Source of the DNA: Bradyrhizobium sp. 141 | GTDB taxonomy: Bacteria > Pseudomonadota > Alphaproteobacteria > Rhizobiales > Xanthobacteraceae | Length of the DNA: 64,000 nt | Assembly (NCBI RefSeq): GCF_023074055.1 | Contig: NZ_JADPKR010000115.1 | Span: 62,001 to 126,000 of the forward strand | Reading direction: 5' to 3' | Shown: one piece after another, positions 36,262-45,831 of the stretch | How positions within the stretch are numbered: the stretch's first letter is position 1 | Layout: every line of letters starts with the position of its first letter | Notes under the pieces: model-generated | Databases searched by the model: none | What the model was told of the DNA's origin: nothing | What the model saw: only the letters and a program-made list of their open reading frames with translations | Made by a program: the position numbers and the translations under genes

Positions 36262-36924
36262 ATGTCCGGTTTTTCGACCGCGCGCCTCAAAATGGTCGAT
36301 GGCCAGGTGCGCACCAGTGACGTCACTGACCGTCGTGTTCTCGATGCCATGCTTACGGTTCCGCGCGAGGCCTTCGTGCCGGCCGGCCGCCAGGCGCTGG
36401 CCTATCTCGATCTCGACCTCGACGTGAGCGAGGGCGCAGCCAAGCGCTTCCTGATCAAGCCGCAGCTGACCGGCAAGCTGCTTCAGGCCGCCGAAATCGG
36501 CGAGGGCGACAACGTGCTGGTGGTCGGCTGTGCCACGGGATATCTCGCGGCGCTGACAGCCAAGCTGGCGCGCCAGGTCACCGCAACGGAATGCGATTCG
36601 GCCCTGGCCGCGAAGGCCAAGGACGCCTTCGCTGCCCTGGGGCTCGCCAATGTGACCTGCAAGGCCGCAGCCTGCACCGAAGGCGATCCTTCCGCCGCCC
36701 CCTATGACGTGATTATCCTCAATGGCGCTGCCGAGTTGACGCCGGAGGCGCTGCTCGGGCAGCTGAAGGAGGGCGGGCGTCTGGTGGGGGTTTCGGCCGA
36801 ATCCAGGCCGCCCCGGGCCATGATCGTGACCCATACCCACGGGGAATTCGGCCATCGAACCCTGTTCGACGCCGCCGCCCCGGTCCTTCCCGGGCTGGTG
36901 CGGGCTGCCGCCTTCGTCTTCTGA
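36262..36924 (+). CDS. Protein-L-isoaspartate O-methyltransferase-like protein
   Basis: A 220-aa class I SAM methyltransferase of the PCMT family. ATG 36262 (MSGFSTARLKMVDGQVR) was preferred to 36193 because family members begin here with this sequence. VPREAFVP and the SAM loop VLVVGCATGYLAALTAKLA (about residues 80-98) are visible; the usual VGTGSGY is altered to VGCATGY and the later active-site region is reduced, so repair activity is not certain. In Rhizobiales this gene often precedes tolC, as here. Confidence 0.8.
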   Translation: MSGFSTARLKMVDGQVRTSDVTDRRVLDAMLTVPREAFVPAGRQALAYLDLDLDVSEGAAKRFLIKPQLTGKLLQAAEIGEGDNVLVVGCATGYLAALTAKLARQVTATECDSALAAKAKDAFAALGLANVTCKAAACTEGDPSAAPYDVIILNGAAELTPEALLGQLKEGGRLVGVSAESRPPRAMIVTHTHGEFGHRTLFDAAAPVLPGLVRAAAFVF

Positions 36925-37110
36925 CGGCGCAAAGCCCGTTAAAATCCCGTTCTGAATCAGAAGTGTGGCCGGGATGCTGCACGTGAAGAGTTTCCACCGA
37001 GAACTACTCTGGGGTGGTTCCGTCGCGCTTGACCGCGTCCTATGTTGCAGCGGGGCAGCGACTCCACTCGTAGACGGTACCCAGCTCGCGGGCACGAGGT
37101 GGGCGTTAGA

Positions 37111-38514
37111 ATGAACGGAATTTTTGGGATGCATGGGGTGAAGCTCTTCACCGGAGCTGCAGTTTCGGTCCTGCTGCTGTCGCTAGCCGGGCCGGTGCCT
37201 GCCTTGGCGGATACGATCGAGTCCGCGCTGGTGCGCGCCTATCAGAATAATCCGCAGCTCAACGCACAGCGCGCCCAGGTGCGCTCGACTGACGAAAACG
37301 TGCCGCAGGCCTTGTCCGGATATCGCCCGAAGGTCTCGCTGACGGCGAGCGGTGGTTACCAGTACTCGGACTTCAAGAGTGCCTCCACCAGCGATCCGGT
37401 CAACGGCAAAGGCTATCCCCGAAGCGCAAGTCTGACTGCTTCCCAGACACTCTATAACGGCAACCAGACCGCCAACCGGACGCGCGCCGCGGAGAGTCAG
37501 GTTTCCGGCTCTCGCGAAGCGCTGCGCAGCCTCGATCAAAGCGTACTGCTCCAGGCCGCCACGACCTACATGGATTATCTGCGTGACTCGGCCACGCTCG
37601 AAGTTCAGCGCAGCAACGTGCGGGTGCTCGAGCAGACGCTCAAGCAGACCCGTGACCGCTTCAATGTCGGCGAAGTGACACGCACCGACGTTGCGCAATC
37701 GGAAGCACAGCTGGCGGCCGGCAGGACGCAGGCCCTTACCGCGGAAGCAAATCTCACCACGACCCGCGCGAACTTCCGCCGCATCATCGGCAACGAGCCG
37801 ACCAACCTTGCACCCGGCTCGCCTGTCGATCGTTTCCTGCCCGCGACGCTCGCCGCCGCAGTCGAGCTCGGCCTCGTCGAGCATCCCAACGTCACGGCCG
37901 CAATGTTCGGCATCGACGTCAATTTCTTGCAGGTCAAGGTCGCCGAGGGCGCTCTGCTGCCGACGGTCTCCCTGCAAGCGGCTGTCAGCCAGTCCTACGA
38001 ACAGTCTTTGATTCAGTACCGCTCGTTCAACGCATCCGCGATCGCGCAGGTCTCGGTGCCGATTTATCAGGGTGGTGGCGAATATGCGCTCATCCGCCAG
38101 TCCAAGGAAAACCTGGCGCAGCAGCGTCTCAACCTCGAGACGACGCGGGACCAGACCCGTGCGACCGTTGTGCAATGGTGGGGTTCGTTGCAGGCCGGCA
38201 AGGCGCAGGTGCAGTCCGCGCAGGCGCAGGTGACGGCATCCGAGATCGCGCTGAACGGCGTGCGCGAAGAAGCCAAGGCCGGTCAGCGTACCACCCTCGA
38301 CGTGCTCAACGCGCAGCAGGCGCTGGTCAATGCGCGCGTGGCGCTGGTGACCGCGCAGCACGACCGGGTCGTTGCATCCTATAACGTCCTTGCTGCCGTC
38401 GGCCGTCTGGCGCCGCAGGTTCTCGGCCTTGGGACCACGGTTTATGATCCCAGCGTTCACTACCATCAGGTCCGCGACAGCTGGGCCGGCGTGCGTACGC
38501 CTGACGGGCGCTGA
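37111..38514 (+). CDS. tolC: TolC family outer-membrane channel
   Basis: A 467-aa type I secretion/efflux outer-membrane protein. ATG 37111 was chosen (an upstream in-frame start at 37042 adds basic non-signal sequence). The signal peptide ends LAGPVPALA before DTIESALVRAYQNNPQLNAQRA, the classic TolC start. Two structural repeats are visible, each with an RFNVGEVTRTDVAQSEAQLA- or EAKAGQRTTLDVLNAQQALV-type helix, and the end holds LGLGTTVYDPSVHY. This general TolC serves several translocators, unlike the dedicated factor at 11275. Confidence 0.88.
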   Translation: MNGIFGMHGVKLFTGAAVSVLLLSLAGPVPALADTIESALVRAYQNNPQLNAQRAQVRSTDENVPQALSGYRPKVSLTASGGYQYSDFKSASTSDPVNGKGYPRSASLTASQTLYNGNQTANRTRAAESQVSGSREALRSLDQSVLLQAATTYMDYLRDSATLEVQRSNVRVLEQTLKQTRDRFNVGEVTRTDVAQSEAQLAAGRTQALTAEANLTTTRANFRRIIGNEPTNLAPGSPVDRFLPATLAAAVELGLVEHPNVTAAMFGIDVNFLQVKVAEGALLPTVSLQAAVSQSYEQSLIQYRSFNASAIAQVSVPIYQGGGEYALIRQSKENLAQQRLNLETTRDQTRATVVQWWGSLQAGKAQVQSAQAQVTASEIALNGVREEAKAGQRTTLDVLNAQQALVNARVALVTAQHDRVVASYNVLAAVGRLAPQVLGLGTTVYDPSVHYHQVRDSWAGVRTPDGR

Positions 38515-38819
38515 TTCCCCGTAGTCATCCGGTCGGCCTCGCGAACAGCCGAGGCCGATCGGTGCTTTGCTTGCAATCATCAAAATCCCTGACATAGCCT
38601 TGCCAAGACAGTGCGGGTCGATTCGCCCCGCGTTGATGCCGTATGCGTAAAGCTTGAGTGCCGGGGGCAGGGGCGCACCGCTGCACGTTGAGCCGTGATC
38701 TGGGGACAAGTCGGGCTGCCGCGACGAAAATGTCGGGCCGCTCGTTGCGGAACCGGCCAATCCTGTCGTGCTTGGTGTAAAACAGCGCATGCGAGGGCGT
38801 TGATGATGTGGAGTCGGAG
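38515..38819. other. Intergenic region between tolC and popZ
   Basis: About 300 bases with no supported gene. It holds the hairpin at 38529-38562 after tolC; the remainder should carry the promoter of the popZ-like gene. Confidence 0.6.
38529..38562 (+). terminator. Likely terminator of tolC
   Basis: CCGGTCGGCCTCG (38529-38541) pairs with CGAGGCCGATCGG (38550-38562), 13 pairs with one G-T, around an eight-base loop, 15 bases after the tolC stop. It is followed by TGCTTTGCTTG, a weak T-rich tail. Confidence 0.6.
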
Positions 38820-39596
38820 ATGACGCAGCCTGCAAAGGTCACAGAACCCTCGATGGAGGAGATTCTGGCCTCGATCCGGCGCATCATTGCCGACGATGAG
38901 GCCAAGCCGCCGCCGGCTGAAACCGCCAAGCCCGAGAAAGCCGCGGCCCCCGCCGCGCCGCCAAAGCCGCAGGCGATGAACGACATTCCGCCATCCAAGG
39001 TCGCTCCCGCCGCCGCCAAGCCTGTCGCCGAGAAGCCCGTGCCGACACCGGCTGCAAAGCCCACTCCAGCGCCGCCACCCGCGCCTGCGGCGGATGCGTC
39101 CAACAACCAGGACGACATCGACGCGCTGCTGGCGGGGCTCGATGCGGCCACGCCTGCGCCCGAGGTCCGCGCGCCCGAGCCCGAGCCGGAGCCTGAACCG
39201 GACGTGCTCGAATTGACCGACGAGATGGCGATGGATCCGACGCCGCCTCCGCCGCCACCGAGCTTCCGCAAGGTCGAGCCGCGCGACGATCTCGAATTCG
39301 CCGAATCGCCTCCGCCGCGTCCAACGCCGCCACCGTCCTACGCGCCGGTGAACTTCGATTCCCCGCCGCTGCCGCCGCAGCAGCCGATGCTCGCGCAATC
39401 GACGGTCTCGGCGGTCGAATCCGCCTTCAACTCCCTGGCCCATACGGTGCTCAGCAGCAATGCGCGGACGCTGGAGGATCTGGTCAAGGAGATGCTGCGT
39501 CCGATGCTGAAATCCTGGCTCGATGACAACCTTCCGGGCCTGGTTGAACGCATCGTGAAGGCCGAAATCGAGCGGGTCTCGCGCGGCGGCCGCTGA
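38820..39596 (+). CDS. popZ: PopZ-like polar organising protein (DUF2497)
   Basis: A 258-aa protein with ATG 38820 six bases after TGGAG (GTG 38808 is an alternative). The N-terminal helix MEEILASIRRIIADDE and the C-terminal helices LEDLVKEMLRPMLKSWLDDNLPGLVERIVKAEIERV are the conserved parts of PopZ, separated by about 170 residues of Pro/Ala/Glu-rich disordered linker. PopZ forms polar condensates that tether ParB-parS and recruit cell-cycle regulators in alphaproteobacteria. Its position just before valS is conserved in the order. Confidence 0.85.
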   Translation: MTQPAKVTEPSMEEILASIRRIIADDEAKPPPAETAKPEKAAAPAAPPKPQAMNDIPPSKVAPAAAKPVAEKPVPTPAAKPTPAPPPAPAADASNNQDDIDALLAGLDAATPAPEVRAPEPEPEPEPDVLELTDEMAMDPTPPPPPPSFRKVEPRDDLEFAESPPPRPTPPPSYAPVNFDSPPLPPQQPMLAQSTVSAVESAFNSLAHTVLSSNARTLEDLVKEMLRPMLKSWLDDNLPGLVERIVKAEIERVSRGGR

Positions 39597-39723
39597 GACG
39601 GGCGGTTCGGCCCCGATATAGCCCTGCTCCCAGGGCATATTCGGCCTGCGGACCGGGCCGAATGCCCTTTGCCGCTGAGCTTCCCGTTGACTTGACCCGC
39701 ACACGCGGCTTTCTAGCAGCCCC

Positions 39724-42600
39724 ATGATCGAGAAAAATTACCAGCCCGCCGATATCGAAGCCCGCATGTCCGTGGTGTGGGAGGACAGCCTTGCCTTCAA
39801 GGCCGGTCGCCCCGACCGCCGCGACGCCGTGCCTTTTACCATCGTGATCCCGCCACCGAACGTGACGGGCTCGCTGCACATGGGCCATGCCCTCAACAAC
39901 ACGCTGCAGGACATCCTGTGCCGGTTCGAGCGCATGCGCGGTCGCGACGTGCTCTGGCAGCCCGGCACCGACCATGCCGGCATCGCCACCCAGATGGTGG
40001 TTGAGCGGCAGCTGATGGAGCGCCAGCAGCCCGGCCGCCGCGAGATGGGCCGCGAGAAATTCCTGGAGCGGGTCTGGCAGTGGAAAGCCGAGAGCGGCGA
40101 CACCATCATCAACCAGCTCAAGCGGCTCGGCGCCTCCTGCGACTGGTCGCGCGAGCGCTTCACCATGGACGAGGGCCTGTCGAAAGCCGTCGTCAAGGTG
40201 TTCGTCGAGCTGCACCGCGAGGGACTGATCTACAAGGACAAGCGGCTGGTGAACTGGGACACCAAGCTCTTGACCGCGATCTCCGATCTCGAGGTGCAGC
40301 AGACCGAGGTGAAGGGCCACCTCTGGTATCTGCGCTACCCGATCGAGGGCAAGACGTTCAATCCCGAGGATCCCTCGAGCTTCATCGTCGTAGCCACCAC
40401 GCGTCCCGAGACCATGCTCGGCGATACCGGCGTTGCCGTGCATCCCGAGGATGAGCGCTATCAGAAGCTCATCGGCAAGAACGTGATCCTGCCGCTGGTC
40501 GGCCGCAAGATTGCGATCGTCGCCGACGACTATTCCGATCCGGAAAAGGGCTCGGGCGCGGTGAAGATAACGCCGGCGCACGACTTCAACGATTTCGAGG
40601 TAGGTAACCGCCACGGCCTGCGCCGCATCAGCGTGATCGACAGGGAAGGCTGTCTCGATCTCGTCGACAACGAGGACTATCTGCGCGACCTTCCGGAAGG
40701 CGCCGGGCAATTCGCCGAGGAATTTCACAAGGTCGACCGCTTCGCCGCGCGCAAGCGCCTCGTCGAACGGCTGGACTCGTTCGGCTTCGTCGAGCGGATC
40801 GAGCCGCACACCAACATGGTGCCGCATGGCGATCGCTCCGGCACCGTGATCGAGCCGTATCTGACCGACCAGTGGTACGTCGACGCCAAGACGATGGCCA
40901 AGCCCGCGATCGCAGCGGTGCGTTCGGGCGAAACGTCGTTCGTGCCCAAGAACTGGGAAAAGACCTATTTCGAATGGATGGAGAACATCCAGCCCTGGTG
41001 CATCTCGCGCCAGCTTTGGTGGGGCCATCAGATCCCGGCCTGGTACGGCCCTGACGGCAAGGTGTTCGTCGCCGAGACCGAGGAGGAGGCCGTCAGCCAC
41101 GCGCTCGGCTATTATGTCGAGCAGGAGGTCATCACGGCCGAGCAGGGTCGCGAGATGGCGCTCGACCGCAACAAGCGCGAAGGCTTCATCACCCGCGACG
41201 AGGACGTGCTCGACACCTGGTTCTCCTCGGCGCTGTGGCCGTTTTCGACGCTCGGCTGGCCGGAAGACGCCCCCGAGGTGCAGCGCTACTACCCGACCAA
41301 CGCGCTGGTGACCGGCTTCGACATCATCTTCTTCTGGGTCGCCCGCATGATGATGATGGGCCTGCACTTCATGAAGGAGGTGCCGTTCTCGACCATCTAC
41401 ATCCACGCCCTCGTCCGTGACGAGAAAGGCGCCAAGATGTCGAAGTCGAAGGGCAACGTCATCGATCCGCTCAACCTGATCGAGGAATACGGCGCGGATG
41501 CGCTGCGCTTCACGCTGGCCGCGATGGCGGCGCAGGGGCGCGACATCAAGCTCGCCACCAGCCGCGTCGAGGGCTATCGCAATTTCGCGACGAAGCTCTG
41601 GAATGCGTCCCGCTTTGCGGAAATGAACCACTGCGCCGTGCCTGAAGGCTTCGAGCCGGCGAAGGCGAAGGAGACGCTGAACCGCTGGATCGCGCATGAG
41701 AGCGCGCACACCACGCGCGAGGTGACCGAGGCGATCGAAGCCTATCGCTTCAACGACGCGGCAGGCGCGATCTATCGCTTCGTCTGGAACGTCTATTGCG
41801 ACTGGTATGTCGAGCTCGCCAAGCCCGTGCTGCTTGGTCCGGACAGTCCCGCCAAGGACGAGACCCGCGCCATGGTCGCCTGGGCGCGCGACGAGATCCT
41901 GAAGTTGCTTCACCCCTTCATGCCCTTCATCACCGAAGAGCTGTGGGAAGTCACGGCGAAGCGCGACGGCCTGCTCGCACTGGCGTCGTGGCCGCTGAAG
42001 TCGGCCGCGCCGACACCGGAGCAGCTTGCGATGCTGGCTGCGACGACGGGGGCGACCGATCCGCTCGTCTCGCCCGCTTGGATACTGCCGATCTTCGACC
42101 ATGCCGACTTCAGCGATCCCAAGGCGGAAGCCGAGATCGGCTGGGTGATCGACCTGGTCACGCAGATCCGTTCGGTGCGCGCCGAGATGAACATCCCGCC
42201 GGCGACGCTGACGGCGCTGGTGCTTGCGGGCGCATCGACTGAAACGAGGGAGCGCGCGCCGCGCTGGACCGACGTCATCAAGCGCATGGCACGGCTGTCG
42301 GACATCTCCTTCGCCGACCGTGCGCCCGACGGCGCGGTCCAATTGCTCGTGCGCGGCGAGGTGGCCGCGCTGCCGCTCAAGGGCGTGATCGACGTCGCCG
42401 CCGAGCGCACGCGTCTCGACAAGGAGATCGGCAAGGCCGACGCCGACATCAAGCGCGCCGAGTCCAAGTTGGCGAACGAGAAATTCGTCGCCAACGCGGC
42501 CGAAGAGGTCGTCGAGGAGGAGCGCGAAAAGCGCGAGGCCGCGCTGGCCCGCAAGGCCAAGCTGCTCGAAGCCATGGAGCGGCTGAAGCAGGCGTCCTAA
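39724..42600 (+). CDS. valS: Valyl-tRNA synthetase
   Basis: A 958-aa class I synthetase that charges tRNA-Val. The ATP-binding signatures are PPPNVTGSLHMGH (HMGH at residues 52-55) and KMSKS in GAKMSKSKGNVIDP (about residue 571). The CP1 editing domain with ATTRPETMLGDTGVAVHP lies between, and the anticodon-binding domain and C-terminal coiled-coil arm (AAERTRLDKEIGKADADIKRAESKLA) complete the enzyme. Length is normal for the family. An interspersed palindromic element follows the stop directly. Confidence 0.97.
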   Translation: MIEKNYQPADIEARMSVVWEDSLAFKAGRPDRRDAVPFTIVIPPPNVTGSLHMGHALNNTLQDILCRFERMRGRDVLWQPGTDHAGIATQMVVERQLMERQQPGRREMGREKFLERVWQWKAESGDTIINQLKRLGASCDWSRERFTMDEGLSKAVVKVFVELHREGLIYKDKRLVNWDTKLLTAISDLEVQQTEVKGHLWYLRYPIEGKTFNPEDPSSFIVVATTRPETMLGDTGVAVHPEDERYQKLIGKNVILPLVGRKIAIVADDYSDPEKGSGAVKITPAHDFNDFEVGNRHGLRRISVIDREGCLDLVDNEDYLRDLPEGAGQFAEEFHKVDRFAARKRLVERLDSFGFVERIEPHTNMVPHGDRSGTVIEPYLTDQWYVDAKTMAKPAIAAVRSGETSFVPKNWEKTYFEWMENIQPWCISRQLWWGHQIPAWYGPDGKVFVAETEEEAVSHALGYYVEQEVITAEQGREMALDRNKREGFITRDEDVLDTWFSSALWPFSTLGWPEDAPEVQRYYPTNALVTGFDIIFFWVARMMMMGLHFMKEVPFSTIYIHALVRDEKGAKMSKSKGNVIDPLNLIEEYGADALRFTLAAMAAQGRDIKLATSRVEGYRNFATKLWNASRFAEMNHCAVPEGFEPAKAKETLNRWIAHESAHTTREVTEAIEAYRFNDAAGAIYRFVWNVYCDWYVELAKPVLLGPDSPAKDETRAMVAWARDEILKLLHPFMPFITEELWEVTAKRDGLLALASWPLKSAAPTPEQLAMLAATTGATDPLVSPAWILPIFDHADFSDPKAEAEIGWVIDLVTQIRSVRAEMNIPPATLTALVLAGASTETRERAPRWTDVIKRMARLSDISFADRAPDGAVQLLVRGEVAALPLKGVIDVAAERTRLDKEIGKADADIKRAESKLANEKFVANAAEEVVEEEREKREAALARKAKLLEAMERLKQAS

Positions 42601-42601
42601 A

Positions 42602-42693
42602 GCGTTTTCGAGCGAAGTGGATACCGGTTCGCGTAAAGAAAACGCGTCAAGACAAGAATCCGGAGCCCGTTCCGATTTCATCGGAATGGGCTC
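42602..42693. repeat. Two-hairpin intergenic palindromic element (RIME-like)
   Basis: GCGTTTTC at 42602-42609 pairs with GAAAACGC at 42638-42645, and GAGCCCGTTCCGAT at 42663-42676 pairs with ATCGGAATGGGCTC at 42680-42693 (one mismatch). The layout and the inner sequence CGAGCGAAGTGGATACCGG match the interspersed mosaic elements common between genes in Rhizobiales. It lies between the convergent valS and glycosylase genes and could terminate both. Confidence 0.75.
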
Positions 42694-42698
42694 TGTCC

Positions 42699-43301
42699 CT
42701 ATTTCGGGAATGGCTTGCTGAGAAACTTCGAGCCTCTGACGCCGTAACGCCAGGGCAGCTCGACCGCCTTGGTGATGCCGATCCGGATGCCGGTCGCGAC
42801 CTCAACGTCCTCGGTGCGCGCATGCAGCGCGATTGGCGGCCGGTCCAGCGGCAGGGCGTTGTGCGCAATGGTGATGCCGAGCGCTTCGGTCAGCTTGCCC
42901 GGGCCCGAGCACAGCGCCTGCAAATCCTGGAGATGGCGGCGGCGGCGCATCGCGGCCAATCCATGGGTCGGCTCCAGCGCGCGGATCAGCACAGCACTGG
43001 CCGAGCCTTCCTCCTCGCAGACGAAATTGACGCACCAATGGATGCCGTAGGAGCGGTAGACATAGGCAAAGCCGGGCGGGCCGAACATGATCTGGTTCCG
43101 CGGCGTCGGGCCGTTGTAGGAGTGCGCCGCCGGCTCGGTATGATGATAGGCCTCGACCTCCACAATGATCCCGCCGACGCCGTCCACCAGCATCGTGGCG
43201 CCTATCAGGTCGTGAGCGACCTCGCGGACGTTGCGATCGAAAAAGCTGCGCTTCAGCGCTTTGCCGAGCCGCGGTGGTGAAGTCTTCGGGATTGGAGCCA
43301 T
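42699..43301 (-). CDS. 3-methyladenine (alkyladenine) DNA glycosylase, AAG/MPG family
   Basis: A 200-aa base-excision repair glycosylase. The family pattern is clear: [18 protein letters not shown], the catalytic Glu and neighbouring segment [48 protein letters not shown] and [11 protein letters not shown]. It removes alkylated purines such as 3-methyladenine. The gene is convergent with valS; its promoter lies in the 130 bases shared with the divergent lipA. Confidence 0.93.
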   Translation of the reverse strand: MAPIPKTSPPRLGKALKRSFFDRNVREVAHDLIGATMLVDGVGGIIVEVEAYHHTEPAAHSYNGPTPRNQIMFGPPGFAYVYRSYGIHWCVNFVCEEEGSASAVLIRALEPTHGLAAMRRRRHLQDLQALCSGPGKLTEALGITIAHNALPLDRPPIALHARTEDVEVATGIRIGITKAVELPWRYGVRGSKFLSKPFPK

Positions 43302-43431
43302 TCGAGGTGAGAATCGCTTGAGAACAGAGCAGGATATTGCCCATATCTGCCATGTTCCCTGAAGCGGTGCGAGCCGGGTTGCGATGCCTGGCGAGACCGA
43401 CTAGGTAGGACCTGAACAGACCGGACACCCC

Positions 43432-44388
43432 ATGGTCGTTATTGTCGATACCATCTCGAACCCGCTGCGCCCGCGCCACCCCGAAAAGGTGAACCGGCCC
43501 GATTCCGCTTCCCCGCCGAAGCCGGACTGGATCCGCGTGCGCGCGCCCAACACCCGCGGCTATGCCGACACCCGCAATATCGTGCGGTCCAACGGCCTGC
43601 ACACGGTGTGTGAGGAGGCGGGCTGCCCGAACATCGGCGAGTGCTGGGACAAGAAGCACGCCACCTTCATGATCATGGGTGACACCTGCACCCGCGCCTG
43701 CGCCTTCTGTAACGTCAAGACCGGCCTGCCGAATGCGCTGGACGCAGCCGAGCCTGAGAATGTCGCCGAGGCGACGGCCAAGCTCGGCCTTGCCCATGTC
43801 GTCATCACCTCGGTCGACCGCGACGACCTCACTGATGGCGGCGCCCAGCATTTCGCGGAGACGATCCGCGCCATCCGCGCTGCGTGCCCTTCGACCACGA
43901 TCGAGATCCTGACGCCCGACTTCTTGCGCAAGGAAGGCGCGCTCGAAATCGTCGTCGCGGCGAAGCCCGACGTCTTCAACCACAATCTCGAGACGGTGCC
44001 GTCGCGCTATCTCACGGTGCGGCCCGGCGCGCGCTACTTCCATTCGATCCGGCTGTTGCAGCGGGTCAAGGAGCTCGATCCTACCATCTTCACCAAGTCC
44101 GGCATCATGGTGGGTCTCGGTGAAGAGCGGCACGAGGTGCAGCAGGTGATGGACGATCTGCGCTCGGCCGAGGTCGATTTCCTGACCATCGGGCAGTATC
44201 TCCAGCCGACCCGCAAGCACCACGCCGTCATGCGCTATGTGCCGCCGGACGAGTTCGCCTCTTACGAAAAGGTCGCCTACACCAAGGGCTTCCTGATGGT
44301 GTCGGCGAGCCCGCTCACCCGCTCGTCACATCATGCCGGCGAGGATTTCGCGAGACTGAAGGCCGCGCGGGCCGCGACCGCCCGCTGA
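43432..44388 (+). CDS. lipA: Lipoyl synthase
   Basis: A 318-aa radical-SAM enzyme inserting two sulfurs into protein-bound octanoate. The auxiliary cluster cysteines are in [12 protein letters not shown], the radical-SAM motif is CTRACAFC, and the third auxiliary ligand Ser is in [12 protein letters not shown] at the end. The order [20 protein letters not shown] and [13 protein letters not shown] is typical. The COQ10-like gene follows within seven bases, an arrangement usual in alphaproteobacteria. Confidence 0.96.
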   Translation: MVVIVDTISNPLRPRHPEKVNRPDSASPPKPDWIRVRAPNTRGYADTRNIVRSNGLHTVCEEAGCPNIGECWDKKHATFMIMGDTCTRACAFCNVKTGLPNALDAAEPENVAEATAKLGLAHVVITSVDRDDLTDGGAQHFAETIRAIRAACPSTTIEILTPDFLRKEGALEIVVAAKPDVFNHNLETVPSRYLTVRPGARYFHSIRLLQRVKELDPTIFTKSGIMVGLGEERHEVQQVMDDLRSAEVDFLTIGQYLQPTRKHHAVMRYVPPDEFASYEKVAYTKGFLMVSASPLTRSSHHAGEDFARLKAARAATAR

Positions 44389-44394
44389 ACCGCC

Positions 44395-44865
44395 ATGCCC
44401 AAATTTTCGAGCAAGCGCCGTGTCAATCACAGCGCCTCCGAGATGTTCGATCTGGTCGCCGACATCGAGCGCTACCCGGAGTTCGTGCCGCTGTGCAGCG
44501 CGTTGAAGGTGCGCCAGCGGATGGCCAAGCCCGACGGCACCGAGGTGCTGATCGCCGACATGACGGTGTCGTTCAAGCTGGTCAAGGAGTCCTTCACCAG
44601 CCGGGTGAGCCTCGACCGCGCCAATTTGAAGATTCTCGTCGAGTACCTGCAAGGTCCCTTCAGTAATCTCGAAAACCGCTGGACGTTCGAGCCCAAAGGT
44701 GAGGGCGTCTGCGACGTCGGTTTCTTCCTGTCCTACGAGTTCAGGAGCCGCATGCTGGCGTTGCTGATGGGCTCGATGTTCGATGCCGCCTTCGCGCGAT
44801 TCTCGACGGCGTTCGAAAAGCGGGCGGATGCGATCTACGGGCGGCCGAAGCTGGCGTCGTCGTAG
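44395..44865 (+). CDS. COQ10-like START-domain protein (RatA family)
   Basis: A 156-aa single-domain polyketide-cyclase/START protein. SASEMFDLVADIERYPEFVPLC is the family signature, and NLENRWTFEPKGEGVCDVGFFLSYEF forms the later strands. Mitochondrial COQ10 binds ubiquinone and supports its respiratory use; the E. coli homologue RatA was described as a ribosome-association toxin. The COQ10 role is more likely here given the alphaproteobacterial context. It is co-transcribed with lipA. Confidence 0.88.
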   Translation: MPKFSSKRRVNHSASEMFDLVADIERYPEFVPLCSALKVRQRMAKPDGTEVLIADMTVSFKLVKESFTSRVSLDRANLKILVEYLQGPFSNLENRWTFEPKGEGVCDVGFFLSYEFRSRMLALLMGSMFDAAFARFSTAFEKRADAIYGRPKLASS

Positions 44866-44877
44866 TCTATCCTGGCT

Positions 44878-45006
44878 CTCGTGTCCCGGACGCGGTGCAG
44901 CGCGTAGCGCTGCTCCGCAGAGCCGGGACCCAGAGTGCCGCAAAGCATGGGCCCCGGCTCTGCAGCGCACCGCTTAAGGAGCGCTGCGCTGCGTCCGGGG
45001 CACGAG
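44878..45006. repeat. Long palindromic intergenic repeat
   Basis: CTCGTGTCCCGGACGC at 44878-44893 matches the reverse complement of GCGTCCGGGGCACGAG at 44991-45006 except for one base. The interior holds further nested complementary pieces (GCAGAGCCGGGACCC and GGGCCCCGGCTCTGC). It fills the gap between two convergent genes and resembles the interspersed repeats of bradyrhizobial genomes. Confidence 0.75.
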
Positions 45007-45015
45007 CGTCACCCT

Positions 45016-45831
45016 TCAATCCACAGCCTTCACCACATCCGGCGGCTGCGAGGCGTAGTAGGCCGCGGCCTGCTCGATCTCCTGGGGCGTCATCGCGCGG
45101 GCGATGTTGCGCATCTGCTGGCTGATGTCGTTGCGGCGCTCGCCTGAGGCAAACGCCTGGAGCTGCGCCTTCATGTAGGCCTCGGACTGCCCCTCCAGCC
45201 ACGGGCTGCCGGTCTTGTTGTCGAGACTGCCATGGCAGGCACCGCAGGGCGCGATCCCACGCATCGGCGCGCCGTAGATGACGATGCTGGGTTTCGGCAG
45301 TTGCGGTGTCGGGTGATAGGCCGGAAGCCGCGGCAGATAGGCGTAATAATTCGAGAGATCCGCGATCTCCTGATCGGTCAGGTTGACCGCAAACGGCGAC
45401 ATCACGGCATTGGTGCGCGCACCCGAGCGGAAATCGTGCAGCTCCTTGTAGATCACGGCCGCATACTGGCCGGCGAGATTGGGCGAGTCCGCGCGGCTGA
45501 TGCCGGTCGGGCCGTGGCAGATGGCGCAACGCTGCGCGAGCGTCGCGCCGCGGCCGATCGCCTCCTGGCTCGGGCGTGACAGCGTATTCGAGGTGAGCAC
45601 GACCCCGGACAGCCGTTTGGCCTGCTCGGGCGCCGTGACGCTGGCGGCACGCTGCGGCACGCCGGCAGCGCTACAGATCGCGTCCCAGACATTGGCGAAT
45701 TGCACCCAGGGCTGCGCGAACGGCAGCACGATGAAGCCGGCAATCGCGGTCACGATCAGGATCGCAGCGGTGATGCCGACCCCTCGCGTGAAATGCGGAT
45801 TGCTGAAAGTGAAGAGGTCGCGCGTGCTCAT
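45016..45831 (-). CDS. Di-haem cytochrome c, membrane-anchored
   Basis: A 271-aa protein with an N-terminal membrane helix (GVGITAAILIVTAIAGFIVLP) and two haem c sites, CAICH and CGACH, arranged as a c4-like tandem (GATLAQRCAICHGPTG... and MRGIAPCGACHGSLDNK). The start ATG at 45829-45831 overlaps the TGA of the oxidase subunit I gene, so it belongs to the oxidase operon as its last gene. It should deliver electrons to the CuA site of the oxidase from the periplasmic side. Confidence 0.85.
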   Translation of the reverse strand: MSTRDLFTFSNPHFTRGVGITAAILIVTAIAGFIVLPFAQPWVQFANVWDAICSAAGVPQRAASVTAPEQAKRLSGVVLTSNTLSRPSQEAIGRGATLAQRCAICHGPTGISRADSPNLAGQYAAVIYKELHDFRSGARTNAVMSPFAVNLTDQEIADLSNYYAYLPRLPAYHPTPQLPKPSIVIYGAPMRGIAPCGACHGSLDNKTGSPWLEGQSEAYMKAQLQAFASGERRNDISQQMRNIARAMTPQEIEQAAAYYASQPPDVVKAVD

